A stretch of DNA of 64,000 nt, taken from JANLTX01 sp049840835 (GTDB lineage: Bacteria > Armatimonadota > Armatimonadia > Armatimonadales > Armatimonadaceae). The DNA lies in the NCBI GenBank assembly GCA_049840835.1, contig JASGJG010000036.1, positions 62,001 through 126,000 of the forward strand, read 5' to 3'. The position numbers and the translations under genes are program-made. The notes beneath the pieces were generated by a model. It was given only the letters and a program-made list of their open reading frames with translations. It had not been told where the DNA came from and did no database searches. Below, piece by piece: positions 36,518 to 44,844 of this stretch; the first letter of the stretch is position 1; each line of letters starts with the position of its first letter.

Positions 36518-37069
36518 ATGGCTGCAGCAGAAAAACTCATGACTCCCGCCGAGTTTTTGGACTGGGAAACGGACCAACCGGAAAAGCACGAGTATGTCGC
36601 CGGAAGTATCTACGCCATGGCAGGTGGTACCTATGAGCACGCGCTCCTAGCTACACGTGTCGTGCAATTCATGGGTAATCAGCTAAAGTCTCCCTGTCAT
36701 GCCCTTTCCGAAGGTCTAAAGGTTCAGTTGGGGGCGGCGTTTGTATACCCAGATGCTTTGGTGCTTTGTGATGAACCTATCTTCTATAACTTCCGCACCG
36801 ATACGATAACGAATCCCACAGTGATCTTTGAGATCCTTTCGGATTCCACAGAGGCTTTTGACCGTGGAGAGAAGTTTCGGCGGTATCGGAATTTAGAGGG
36901 TCTCAAAGCGGTGGTTTTTATTGGTCAGAACTCGCCGCTCGTGGAGTGTTGGACCCGCGTAGGTGATGCGTGGCGAGCCCGCGAATGGGAGTCACTCGAC
37001 GATGTCGCCGAGCTGGCTCCCATCGATGTACGAATTGCTCTCCGTGACCTCTACGACGGGTTGTTTTAA
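36518..37069 (+). CDS. Uma2 family (DUF820) PD-(D/E)XK nuclease-like protein
   Basis: A 183-residue protein of the Uma2/DUF820 family. MTPAEFLDWE at the N-terminus, then HEYVAGSIYAMAGGTYEHA, PDALVLCDE (the catalytic-core Asp) and FEILSDSTEAFDRGEKFRRYR follow the family pattern, with the E-x-hydrophobic strand of a PD-(D/E)XK fold. These are abundant in cyanobacteria and Armatimonadota and of unknown function. It is divergent from the epimerase. Its last 78 bases overlap the convergent enolase-superfamily gene, a long overlap suggesting one stop has been lost or moved. Confidence 0.9.
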   Translation: MAAAEKLMTPAEFLDWETDQPEKHEYVAGSIYAMAGGTYEHALLATRVVQFMGNQLKSPCHALSEGLKVQLGAAFVYPDALVLCDEPIFYNFRTDTITNPTVIFEILSDSTEAFDRGEKFRRYRNLEGLKAVVFIGQNSPLVECWTRVGDAWRAREWESLDDVAELAPIDVRIALRDLYDGLF

Positions 37070-38377
37070 GGCTACTCCCACACTGGTGCTTTTAGAGCAG
37101 CGGGCACGCAGGTCGGCCCACTCTTTGGTGCCATCATCGTCTCGCACGGTGAGCGAAACGCCGTGCGAGAAGAGTGGCAGGTTTCCGCGAAGGGCATCTT
37201 CCCATAGGCCCGTGGACGAGGCATCGCCGGAATCCAGACGCGCATGGGAGAAGTGCGGTACGCCGATTCGCGGGCGCTCCATGTAGGGATAGTGCGCCTG
37301 GGAACCATCGGTCCACCTCACAGTGAGAATCTGCGGGGGCAGCGGCACCTCGAAACCTGGCTCCGCACGATAGCGCTCCAGTGCGGACTCATTGAACTCC
37401 ACGCCGAGGCCTGGCGCTTCTGGCACGGGGATGGTGCCGCCGGAGACTTTTGTGGGACTCACCAGCAGGTCATCTACCCATATGTTCGAGCAGGTAATGG
37501 CGGGCCAGCGGGCAAAGGGCAGCACGGCAGCCAGGTGCGCCATCTGGGCGTTCATGAGACCGCCGCCGACCATCTGCAAGAAAAATGGCTTCTCGAAGGC
37601 TTCCGCCAGTCGCCCACGCCGCAAGGTCTCACGAATGCCAGAGTCCACCACGAAACCATCTACGGCGTCTACGGCCAGGCGGAAATCGGGCAGTCCGAAG
37701 TGGGCGGCAATCGGGCGATTGATTTTCTGACGCAGCAGTCGGTACCCATCCACATCGCGTTGGGGTATGGGGCCTTCAAAGAGCGCGACTTTCTCGAAGC
37801 GCTCCAGGCGCTGTAGGACGGGCGCGGCCTGGTTTGCCGTGAGTAGCATATCGTTGAAGTCGGCATCGATATGGAATCCCGGTCCTGTGGCGTCCGAGAT
37901 TTGCCGCATGGTTTCGTCGAGGTCGAACCAGGGGCGGTTCTTGAGCTTGATGGCGGTGTAGCCCTTGCTCTCGGCCAGCTTTGCTTCTTTGGCGAGTAGT
38001 TCCGGGGGCATCTTGGTACACCACCATCCTAGGAAGGCTCTATCCCGTACTTTTGGAAGGCCGAACAGCTTCCAGACGGGTATACCGAGCGACTTGCCGA
38101 GGGCATCGCCCACGGCCATTTGCAGACCCGCGCCGATGCCATCATCGTGCCAGAGGTCGAACAGGGACTTCCCGATTGAGGCAGTAACGCTGGCATCCGT
38201 CACGGGCTGCCAGGTATAGCGCGTAGCCCATTCCCCCCACCCCACGACTCCGGTGTCGGTAGTGACCTTGACGACTTCACGGAGTCGCCAGTTGCGCACC
38301 AGCAGGGTGCACCAGGGCGCGACTTCGTCACGAAACGGGACATCTAGAAAAAAACGCTCAACGCGGGCCAGATTCAT
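36992..38377 (-). CDS. Enolase-superfamily (mandelate racemase-like) protein
   Basis: A 461-residue protein with the capping domain at about 1-110 and a TIM barrel at 120-360. Lys144-x-Lys146 (IKLKNR), Asp171/173 (HIDADFND) and Glu201 (LFEGPIP) match the base and first metal ligands. The usual third ligand position after the next strand reads AHFG rather than a D-E motif, so metal binding may be changed. The C-terminal 100 residues are an extra beta-rich extension. It is near a DUF1611 gene, a pairing known for amino-acid or dipeptide epimerases. The 3' end overlaps the Uma2 gene by 78 bases. Confidence 0.8.
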   Translation of the reverse strand: MNLARVERFFLDVPFRDEVAPWCTLLVRNWRLREVVKVTTDTGVVGWGEWATRYTWQPVTDASVTASIGKSLFDLWHDDGIGAGLQMAVGDALGKSLGIPVWKLFGLPKVRDRAFLGWWCTKMPPELLAKEAKLAESKGYTAIKLKNRPWFDLDETMRQISDATGPGFHIDADFNDMLLTANQAAPVLQRLERFEKVALFEGPIPQRDVDGYRLLRQKINRPIAAHFGLPDFRLAVDAVDGFVVDSGIRETLRRGRLAEAFEKPFFLQMVGGGLMNAQMAHLAAVLPFARWPAITCSNIWVDDLLVSPTKVSGGTIPVPEAPGLGVEFNESALERYRAEPGFEVPLPPQILTVRWTDGSQAHYPYMERPRIGVPHFSHARLDSGDASSTGLWEDALRGNLPLFSHGVSLTVRDDDGTKEWADLRARCSKSTSVGVALKQPVVEVTESNSYIDGSQLGDIVE

Positions 38378-38755
38378 TTGTCCTACATTAGTGATAGGCT
38401 ATCCGCTTCCTGCTTTTAACCTCTCCAGCCTTTCGACCTCCCCATTCCTCCCTGGTTTGACCTCGCTCTTGAGTGCTCTTTCGTCGCCTCGTCTCCCTCC
38501 GGCTCTCTCTCGGGTGCGGCACCCGTCGGCAACGCAGTTGCCGCGTCGTGCTCCACCGCTTGCGGTGGGGGTGGCAGAGGGGGGCTCTCTCTCGGGTGCG
38601 GCACCCGTCGGCAACGCAGTTGCCGCGTCGTGCTCCACCGCTTGCGGTGGGGGTGGCAGAGGGGGGCGAAGCGAGCGACAAAGGGAGGTAAAGCCAGGTT
38701 TAGGGGTGGAGACCTGGCTTCCACCGGCGGTCCATATCTTGCACTGAGGCAGGAT
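38378..38755. repeat. Hairpin-rich region with an 82-bp tandem repeat, left of an IS200-type transposase
   Basis: This 378-base gap contains two direct copies of an 82-bp unit (38501-38582 and 38583-38664). Each unit holds three hairpins: CGGGTGC/GCACCCG, CGGCAACGCAGTTGCCG and CCACCGC-TT-GCGGTGG. A further hairpin, AAGCCAGGT (38691-38699) with ACCTGGCTT (38712-38720), lies just before the transposase. No CRISPR spacer structure is present. Several overlapping open frames here are artefacts of the repeat. Confidence 0.85.
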
Positions 38756-39175
38756 ATGGCATTGCGTCGGGCAGCCCACAGCGTTTACGACTGTTGGTAT
38801 CACCTGGTCTGGACTCCCAAGAAGCGTCGTCCCATCCTGAAGGATAGGGTTGCCCTTCGCCTCAAGGAAATCTTCGAAGAGATTGCAGATAACTACGACA
38901 TTACAATTGGTGAGCTACACATCGCTGAGGACCATGTCCACCTGTACTGCGGTTTCCCACCCCGGCATTCTATTAGTTATGTTGTGCGTACCTTCAAGAG
39001 TCTCTCGGCTCGTCAATTGTTTAGTGAGTTTGAGTGGCTACGCGCTAAGATGTTGGATAGCAAGATTTGGGAAGAAGGTTACTTTGTTCGTACTGTGGGT
39101 GATGGGATTGATGGAGCTATGGTGAAAAAGTATATTGCCTCTCACCGTGAGGAGAGTCATAGTTTCGAGTTGTGA
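38756..39175 (+). mobile_element. IS200/IS605-family (Y1) transposase TnpA
   Basis: A 140-residue HUH transposase. The metal-binding His pair is in the EDHVHLYC motif, and the nucleophile is the Tyr of VKKYIASHREE near the C-terminus; SVYDCWYHLVWTPKKRR at the N-terminus is typical. The open frame extends back to 38630, but that part is repeat DNA; ATG 38756 gives the normal family length. Such enzymes move single-stranded DNA using subterminal hairpins. The surrounding palindromes may be its substrates, as for REP-associated transposases. Confidence 0.93.
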
Positions 39176-39461
39176 AGCCTGAGTTGAGCTAGGCCTAATC
39201 CGAGCATAAGCTAAGAGAAACCAGGCAATGATGCTCCACCGCTTGCGGTGGGGAGAGTCACTGCGCGAAGGAGGGAAATCACCGCATCTGCCTCTGCTTA
39301 GGGCTTGCCTTGGGCATTACGTAGGAGAAGTCCAGAGGAGTTCTCTGGAAAGCGCCTTGCCCAAGACAGGCGCTAAGTTTAGCACTTGGGGTGGTCTTCC
39401 CCCTCCGGCTCCGCGAAGGGGGACGAAAGCCGAAGGCGCTTCGAGGGGGAGGTCAATGAGG
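39176..39461. repeat. Hairpin-rich right flank of the transposase
   Basis: TGCTCCACCGCTTGCGGTGGGG at 39232-39253 repeats, in the same orientation, the last hairpin of the 82-bp unit on the left side. Further on, CCCAAG/CTTGGG (39359-39390) and a CCCCCTCC...GGGGG hairpin (about 39399-39421) appear. No convincing gene is seen; a short open frame at 39228-39485 is made of repeat sequence. Confidence 0.7.
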
Positions 39462-40511
39462 TTACCTCAGCACCGCATCCAGTAGCTTTTCGCCACCGAA
39501 TCTCACGGTGTCAGTGGTGGGTAGGCCGGTCTCCGCTTCTATGGCTTCGCAGGCGGCTCGGACTTCATCGTCGGGGAGGAGACCACCGTTGAGGGCGATG
39601 CCGACGACTTTTGTGGGTTGAATCGGGGCGCAAACGGCCTCGTAGAGGGCGGCGACTTCGGTGAGGGGTGGGATTTTGACCCAGGGCGCCCTCATGACAC
39701 TGTCCTGTCCGATGCGGTGACAGAGGATGAGCTGGGTGGGAACACTGCCACGGGTGAGGGCGAGCCAGGCGGTGGAGGCGGGGTGCAGGATACTGCCCTG
39801 CCCTTCTACCCAGATGATGCCATTGGGGTCATCGTTGATTTGCGCGGCGGCGGTCAGGACGGCTTGCTCTACGGCGCCGGGGGCGAAATCGACGCGAATG
39901 GCATCGAGGGGGATGCCTGCGCCGGAGATACAGATGCCAATCTGGCCGGTAGCGACGAATGCGGAGGGTACGCCCCGGCGCTTCGCGGCGGCGTGTAGCT
40001 CCAGGCTGGTGGTCATCTTCCCGATGGCCATGTCGGTGCCGACGGTGAGTACCCGTTTGGCGGCAAGCTCGCGGGCGCCGCCGGTGCCATTGCCGAGTCC
40101 GGGGGGTTCCTGGCGGACATCGAAGATTGTGGCGCCGGGCTTCAGGGCGGCTTTCATATCTGGGGCGTCGGCCATCTTCTCATGCAGGCCGTTTATGAGC
40201 GAGAACCCGGCGTGAAGGGCTTCGATCACCTCGGCGCGCCACTCCGGTGGGAGTGCACCACCAGCCGGGGCAATAGCGGGCACCAGAGTGTTCGCCCCCA
40301 TAGCGGCGGCTTCAGCGATGGAAGACACGATCGGGACTGGGCGCGGAATTCCGGTCAGCGCCATGATGTCCTGCCCGACCGATTCCCTATCGATCACACA
40401 GGTAATCGGGCTCTCGCTATAGCGCAGCAGGCCGAGGCCCATCTTTCCGCCCTGCCCCTGTATCGACCCGTGCATGAGTAGCGCCAGCCGTCGCTCCACT
40501 ATTTCCGCCAT
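39462..40511 (-). CDS. DUF1611 (DgcN-like) family protein
   Basis: A 349-residue protein of the DUF1611 family. The N-terminal domain is Rossmann-like (AIAPAGGALPPEWR near 80-92), and the C-terminal domain has a P-loop-like GTDMAIGKMTT at 158-168, followed by FVATGQIG and IIWVEGQGS. Some members (DgcN) take part in D-glutamate catabolism together with an enolase-superfamily epimerase. An enolase-superfamily gene lies 1.1 kb away on the same strand, separated here by the IS200-type insertion, which may have split an operon. Confidence 0.85.
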   Translation of the reverse strand: MAEIVERRLALLMHGSIQGQGGKMGLGLLRYSESPITCVIDRESVGQDIMALTGIPRPVPIVSSIAEAAAMGANTLVPAIAPAGGALPPEWRAEVIEALHAGFSLINGLHEKMADAPDMKAALKPGATIFDVRQEPPGLGNGTGGARELAAKRVLTVGTDMAIGKMTTSLELHAAAKRRGVPSAFVATGQIGICISGAGIPLDAIRVDFAPGAVEQAVLTAAAQINDDPNGIIWVEGQGSILHPASTAWLALTRGSVPTQLILCHRIGQDSVMRAPWVKIPPLTEVAALYEAVCAPIQPTKVVGIALNGGLLPDDEVRAACEAIEAETGLPTTDTVRFGGEKLLDAVLR

Positions 40512-40546
40512 GGGCCGATGGTACCGTTCCTCGGTACAATTCGCCC

Positions 40547-41830
40547 GTGAGAATCACACTGGCGACGTGGGGAAGCCTCGGCGATCTACATCCGTTTCTA
40601 GCAGTTGGGATGGGGCTTGCCGAGCGCGGGCACACGGTGACTATCTGCACCGGGAGCATCTATAAAGACAAGGTGGAGCGTGAGGGGCTGAGCTGGGCGG
40701 GCCTGCGCCCGGAGCTGCCTGCCGCCGAAGAGTCCGCAGCGGTTATGGAGAAGCTGATGGACCCGATACGCGGCTCCCAGTATGTGATTCGAGAGTATGT
40801 TATGCCCGCTCTGGAGGATATGCGAACCGATCTCCATGCCGCGCTAATCGGGGAAGATGCCTTTGTCACGCATCCGATTCTCTATGTGGCGCCTATAATT
40901 GCGAAAGAGTTGAACGTGCCTATGGTGAGCGCGTTTCTATCGCCCATATTGCTGCCATCGGCGTATGACCTGCCGATTCCTCCGTTTCGACCGGAGGCGG
41001 AGTGGGTCAAGCGGATTCCGCCGCCGCTGTCTGGCTGGATACTGGGGGCAGGCATGAGGCGTATTCGGCCCTGGGCTGCCCCGGCAGACGCGATGCGAAA
41101 GGCTGCTGGACTCCCTTCCCGACATCCCCTGTTTATGGGGATGCACTCGGAGCTACTGAACCTGGCGCTTTTCTCGAAAGCCCTGGCGCTACCTCAGCCG
41201 GACTGGCCCACGAACACGGTTCAGACCGGGTTTCCGTTCTATGACAAACTGCAGGGTGGCGAGGCCGATGCGTTGCCCGCTGCTCTAGAGGCGTTTCTGA
41301 AAGCAGGGCCAGAGCCGATTCTGTTTACGCTGGGGTCCTCGGCGGTCATGACACCGGGCCGGTTTTTCTCCCTGGCGATAGAGGCAACTCAGGCATTGGG
41401 AGCGCGGGCGGTGCTGCTAACAGGCAAAGGGGTGACTCCGCCAGAGGGACTGCCAGAGAGCATTATCACGGTGCCGTATGCGCCGCACTCCTTGATCATG
41501 CCGCGCTGCCGGGCGATAGTGCATCAGGGGGGCGTGGGGACTACCGGGCAGGCGCTTCGCTCGGGGCGGCCTCAGTTGGTAGTTCCCTTCTCGCATGACC
41601 AGCCGGACAATGGGTGGCGTGTGGCACGGGCGGGCGCCGGGAAAGTGCTGCCGATTGGCAAGCTTACAGCGCCGAGATTGCTGGCGGCGCTGCGGGAAAT
41701 GCCTGGCTGTGAAGTGTCAGCCCGGCGTTTAGGAGAAATTGTAGCCGGTGAGAGCGGCGTAGATGCCGCCTGTGATGCTATTGTTTCGCGCATTGAGTCC
41801 GTGGGTTTTAAACCCACGTCTAGAAATTGA
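40547..41830 (+). CDS. GT1-family (UGT-like) glycosyltransferase
   Basis: A 427-residue GT-B glycosyltransferase starting at GTG. The N-terminal ATWGSLGDLHPFLAVGMGLAERGH loop and the C-terminal VHQGGVGTTGQALRSGRPQLVVPFSHDQPDN donor motif place it with sterol/macrolide-type GT1 enzymes. The acceptor is unknown. The last nine residues are encoded by a palindromic repeat (41800-41824), so the original C-terminus may have been replaced when that element inserted. It is divergent from the DUF1611 gene, with a 35-base gap. Confidence 0.88.
   Translation: MRITLATWGSLGDLHPFLAVGMGLAERGHTVTICTGSIYKDKVEREGLSWAGLRPELPAAEESAAVMEKLMDPIRGSQYVIREYVMPALEDMRTDLHAALIGEDAFVTHPILYVAPIIAKELNVPMVSAFLSPILLPSAYDLPIPPFRPEAEWVKRIPPPLSGWILGAGMRRIRPWAAPADAMRKAAGLPSRHPLFMGMHSELLNLALFSKALALPQPDWPTNTVQTGFPFYDKLQGGEADALPAALEAFLKAGPEPILFTLGSSAVMTPGRFFSLAIEATQALGARAVLLTGKGVTPPEGLPESIITVPYAPHSLIMPRCRAIVHQGGVGTTGQALRSGRPQLVVPFSHDQPDNGWRVARAGAGKVLPIGKLTAPRLLAALREMPGCEVSARRLGEIVAGESGVDAACDAIVSRIESVGFKPTSRN
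41800..41824. repeat. Palindrome plus TCTAGA, left boundary of an AT-rich insert
   Basis: CGTGGGTTTTAAACCCACG (41800-41818) is a perfect palindrome, followed by TCTAGA. The mirror image (TCTAGA then CGTGGGTTTTCAACCCGCG) lies at 42425-42449, so the AT-rich gene between is bounded by inverted copies. Confidence 0.8.
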
Positions 41831-41896
41831 GGTATATTTTGAATCAAGAGGGCACTTCAAGCAGTGCAATACGTATAATCTCTAAGGGATTTCAAT

Positions 41897-42304
41897 ATGC
41901 GTAGAGATAGACCTGGAGAGTTTGAATCAAGATATCTTGGTTATCTCTATTATTCGAAAATTGATCTTGAATCAAAACAAAAGATACTTTCCATTATTAC
42001 TGGATATTCTATATTCAGTGGATTTTCAACCGAAGACGAGGAAGGATACATCTATATAAACTCTGATTTCAGGGACCCTGATTTATATTTGCGTGATCGC
42101 CTATTATTATTACTGAGCACTGGTTTTTTTACAGATGGAAATATCTCCAGGATTTCATTTGATTATCGATGGTGGGAAGATTTTCATGTGGAATGCGAAT
42201 TGATTTTGATTAAAAATGGAACTATAGAAATAGTAGGAGGTGATATATCAAAATTTCTCCAGGAAAACCGACAGATATTTCATATACCACCTGGCGACAG
42301 TTGA
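41897..42304 (+). CDS. AT-rich hypothetical protein between inverted palindromes
   Basis: A 135-residue soluble protein rich in Ile, Asp, Glu, Tyr and Phe (FYRDP-type pattern DFRDPDLYLRDRLLLLL near the middle). Codon and base use are far more AT-rich than the genes on both sides. The size and composition recall immunity proteins of contact-toxin systems, but no specific family is recognised. It is bounded by inverted palindromes at 41800-41824 and 42425-42449, which suggests arrival as a unit of about 650 bp. Confidence 0.55.
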   Translation: MRRDRPGEFESRYLGYLYYSKIDLESKQKILSIITGYSIFSGFSTEDEEGYIYINSDFRDPDLYLRDRLLLLLSTGFFTDGNISRISFDYRWWEDFHVECELILIKNGTIEIVGGDISKFLQENRQIFHIPPGDS

Positions 42305-42351
42305 ACCGGGAGAGTTTTGAAACTGGTTCTAGATAGTCAGCGCAGTTACAT

Positions 42352-42449
42352 TTTCCGTCGCATTGCGTCCGGTAGGACGCCCGGCGGGTGCGAAGCACCA
42401 TGTAATGCAGCTTCGCTGCCGCCATCTAGACGTGGGTTTTCAACCCGCG
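42352..42449. repeat. Four consecutive hairpins, right boundary of the AT-rich insert
   Basis: Within 100 bases are GCGTCC-GGTA-GGACGC, GGTGC-GAA-GCACC, GCAGC-TTC-GCTGC and the palindrome CGTGGGTTTTCAACCCGCG (42431-42449), the last preceded by TCTAGA. The architecture of several short hairpins in a row matches the ends of the other elements in this window. Confidence 0.75.
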
Positions 42450-42485
42450 TATCCAAAGTAGGGCATTGTTTGATATAATCGCCGC

Positions 42486-42902
42486 GTGGAGGGGACGCTG
42501 ATTTCCTGGCGGCGACATGGGCTGGTAGAAAAGCCTGAGTTTGTGGGGCTCGCAGCAGCGGGATATGGCCTTGCGCTCGCCTTCTGGTACTGGCTCTTTC
42601 CGCATCCCCTGGCACTGTTTCTCCCCACTATCGCAATGACATCGGCGCTGGCGGAGTATCTGTTTCCCCGAGAGTTTAAACTGACCGAGCAGGGCGTGTA
42701 CGCATCGTGCGGGCCGTTCCAGAAGCTCTTTCTTGCCTGGGGCGATGTGAAGCGCGCGACACAGGGGCCGGACGGGGTCTTTGTTTCGCCGCTGTCTCGC
42801 CCGTCTCGCCTGGACCGCTTCCGTGGGATTTGCCTGCCCTGCGATGGCACGCTGAAGTCGGAAGTGCTGGACTATATTCGCTCCCGGAGACCAGCAGCAT
42901 GA
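42486..42902 (+). CDS. Small membrane protein, first gene of a membrane operon
   Basis: A 138-residue protein starting at GTG. Two membrane helices at about 20-38 and 42-60 are followed by a PH/bacterial-PH-like beta domain (FKLTEQGVYASCGPFQKLFLAWGDVKRA). Genes of this type often occur with unknown membrane complexes. It overlaps the next gene by 4 bases (ATGA) and heads six closely spaced genes running to 46402. Function unknown. Confidence 0.65.
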   Translation: MEGTLISWRRHGLVEKPEFVGLAAAGYGLALAFWYWLFPHPLALFLPTIAMTSALAEYLFPREFKLTEQGVYASCGPFQKLFLAWGDVKRATQGPDGVFVSPLSRPSRLDRFRGICLPCDGTLKSEVLDYIRSRRPAA

Positions 42903-43246
42903 GCTGGCTGGATACCCCCCTGCCCCCGGCGGAGCGTGACTCGCTGCTGGATACACTGGCCAATGGCCTGAAGCAGCGCGGTCTGGCTATCCCGGCGCTC
43001 TTTGCGCTGGAGCTGAATCGCCCGCTGGGCAACACACTGGCGCACGGGCTTATGGGCCTTACTCCATTATTAGCCCCCGTATTAGGCGCGGCGCGACTCC
43101 AGCAGGCATCGGCGCTTCTGGCGGACCCCACGGCCATAGACGAGCTGATAGAGCGATTGAACGAAATGCCCCCCAGTGTGCCCCCCCCGCCCCCGTCCGT
43201 TTCCGGTCAAGCCGGGACGGAGGGGCCACAGGAGACTGCCTCATGA
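42899..43246 (+). CDS. Small hypothetical protein with a repeat-derived C-terminus
   Basis: A 115-residue protein starting at ATG 42899 inside the preceding stop; the frame is open further upstream but that part shadows the previous gene. A moderately hydrophobic middle (about 48-66) may be a membrane helix. The last 25 residues are Pro-rich and encoded by a GC-rich palindromic element containing the same 18-base end (43179-43196) as the element inside the SWIM gene. It overlaps the next gene by 4 bases. Confidence 0.6.
   Translation: MSWLDTPLPPAERDSLLDTLANGLKQRGLAIPALFALELNRPLGNTLAHGLMGLTPLLAPVLGAARLQQASALLADPTAIDELIERLNEMPPSVPPPPPSVSGQAGTEGPQETAS
43179..43237. repeat. Partial GC-rich palindromic element in the 3' end of a gene
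   Basis: TGCCCCCCCCGCCCCCGT at 43179-43196 is identical to 33576-33593. The following CCGTTTCCGG...CCGGGACGG can fold into a hairpin. The right end is not seen, so this looks like a truncated copy. Confidence 0.65.
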
Positions 43247-44052
43247 ACCATGCTACGTGGCCTGCGCGGATTCTGATGCTGCTTGTCGCCATCTTGATCG
43301 TGGTGGCGATACGGCGTGCCCAGAGTGGCACTGAGTACCGCATTCGGCGTATTGCCGGGCTTTCTGCTATTGAAGAAGCTGTGGGGCGCGCTATTGAGAT
43401 GGGACGCTCGGTACTGCTCTCCACAGGATTGGGCGGCGTGGATGTCATCACTCTACAGGCGGTAGCTATCTGTACCTCGATTGCCCGGCAGGTGGCGCGG
43501 TTCGGTGGGAAGGTGAAGCTGCCTATCTACACGGCCGCGCTGTTCCCCTTAGTCGAAGAGTCTGTGGGGCAGGTGTATGCCGACGCGGGTAGGTCGGATG
43601 CGTTCGAGGCCAGCGATATGCCGTTCTTTGCGGGGCAGCAGTTCGCATATGCCGCGGGCGTTTCCGGGCTGATTCACCGGGAGAAACCCGCCGCGACGTT
43701 TTACTTCGGTATGTTCTACGCGGAGTCATTGATTCTGGCGGAGAACGCCATGCAGGTCGGCGCCATTCAGGTCGCGGGAACGCCTTCGACAACCCAGATA
43801 CCGTTCTTTATCGCGGCGTGCGACTATGTGATTATCGGCGATGAGTACTACGCGGCCACGGCCTATATCACCCGGCAGCCCACGCTCCTCGGCTCTATCG
43901 TGGGGCAGGACCGCGTGAAGATGTTGCTGCTGATACTGGTCTTTGTAGGCGTGATACTGGCGCTGTTCGGCATTCCCCTGGTGAGCAATCTGATGGGCAA
44001 GGAAGACCTTCCCTTTGCTGCCTACTTCGCGGCGGCAGGAGGTAAGAAATAG
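43243..44052 (+). CDS. DUF6754-like membrane protein
   Basis: A 269-residue protein with an N-terminal membrane helix (8-26), a soluble alpha/beta core at about 35-215, and one or two C-terminal helices at about 222-243. The core has LLSTGLGGVDVITLQAVAICTSIAR and YFGMFYAESLILAENAM, which I associate loosely with DUF6754. No catalytic motif is evident. It is tightly packed between small membrane proteins (4-base overlap before, 1-base overlap after), pointing to one membrane complex. Confidence 0.7.
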   Translation: MNHATWPARILMLLVAILIVVAIRRAQSGTEYRIRRIAGLSAIEEAVGRAIEMGRSVLLSTGLGGVDVITLQAVAICTSIARQVARFGGKVKLPIYTAALFPLVEESVGQVYADAGRSDAFEASDMPFFAGQQFAYAAGVSGLIHREKPAATFYFGMFYAESLILAENAMQVGAIQVAGTPSTTQIPFFIAACDYVIIGDEYYAATAYITRQPTLLGSIVGQDRVKMLLLILVFVGVILALFGIPLVSNLMGKEDLPFAAYFAAAGGKK

Positions 44053-44843
44053 TGTTTGAAGCAAAGAGCGGCGCCGCGTTACTCGGCTTCATCGCTATGG
44101 CCGCCGTGCTCTCGGTGGCTATCTATGCCATTCTCATGGCGCTACCCTCCAGGGCGCGTAAGCCACTTATTGCCCTCGTCACGTTTATCTCGGGCGCTAT
44201 CTATGCCCTGGAGTGGTTCTGGCCGGTGGGAGCGGATGGTAAGTCCAACTTCATGACTCCGTACCTGAAGAGCTTCTCGGACCTGGTGACGGTGCTTCAG
44301 GGGTTCGCGCTGGGGATCGGGGTGTGGTCGATTCTGACCGTGCACCTGCGCCGTGTGGCCCAGCGCCGCGAGAACTGGGGGTTCTCGGTAGTCCTGCTCT
44401 CTGGCATTTTCGCCATGGCAATCCCCTACTTTTTGAACAGCGCCCGCCCGAACCGCTACAACCAGGCGGTCTACGCCTTCGCGTTCGATGGCGCCTACAA
44501 CGCGCTGAACGCCACGATGTACTCCGTAGTCGCGTTCTATATCGTGAGTGCGGCCTATCGCGCGTTCCGAATCCGCTCGGTGGAAGCGACCGTGTTGCTG
44601 GGGTCCGCTGCGCTGATCATGCTGGGGCAGATTTCTCTGGGGCAGGCGCTCACTATCTGGATTCCCAACTCCGGCTTTGCCGCGAACTTCCGAGTAGAAA
44701 ACGCCGCGAACTGGATTCTAGAGAAGATCAACTCCCCGGCGCTACAGGCGGTAGAGCTGGGTATCGGAGTAGGCGCTCTGGCTATGGCGCTTCGGCTATG
44801 GCTCTCTTTAGAGCGGGGCAGCTACTTCGAGGAGGAGGTGTGA
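44052..44843 (+). CDS. Polytopic membrane protein of the same operon
   Basis: A 263-residue protein starting at GTG on the last base of the preceding stop. About seven hydrophobic segments are spread along the chain (near 10-30, 38-56, 75-95, 108-128, 150-170, 178-200 and 228-248). There is no transporter signature. It overlaps its upstream neighbour by 1 base and is 1 base before the next gene. Unrecognised family. Confidence 0.7.
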   Translation: MFEAKSGAALLGFIAMAAVLSVAIYAILMALPSRARKPLIALVTFISGAIYALEWFWPVGADGKSNFMTPYLKSFSDLVTVLQGFALGIGVWSILTVHLRRVAQRRENWGFSVVLLSGIFAMAIPYFLNSARPNRYNQAVYAFAFDGAYNALNATMYSVVAFYIVSAAYRAFRIRSVEATVLLGSAALIMLGQISLGQALTIWIPNSGFAANFRVENAANWILEKINSPALQAVELGIGVGALAMALRLWLSLERGSYFEEEV

Positions 44844-44844
44844 G

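Noticed and set aside
38501..38664. Possible CRISPR array
   Set aside because: There are only two direct 82-bp copies without unique spacers, and each unit is made of hairpins.
38388..38803. Several open frames on both strands over the 82-bp repeats
   Set aside because: They are produced by repeat DNA with repeated peptide strings and have no start signals or homology-like features.
39228..39485. An 85-residue open frame right of the transposase
   Set aside because: It begins in a hairpin repeat and runs into the DUF1611 gene on the opposite strand.
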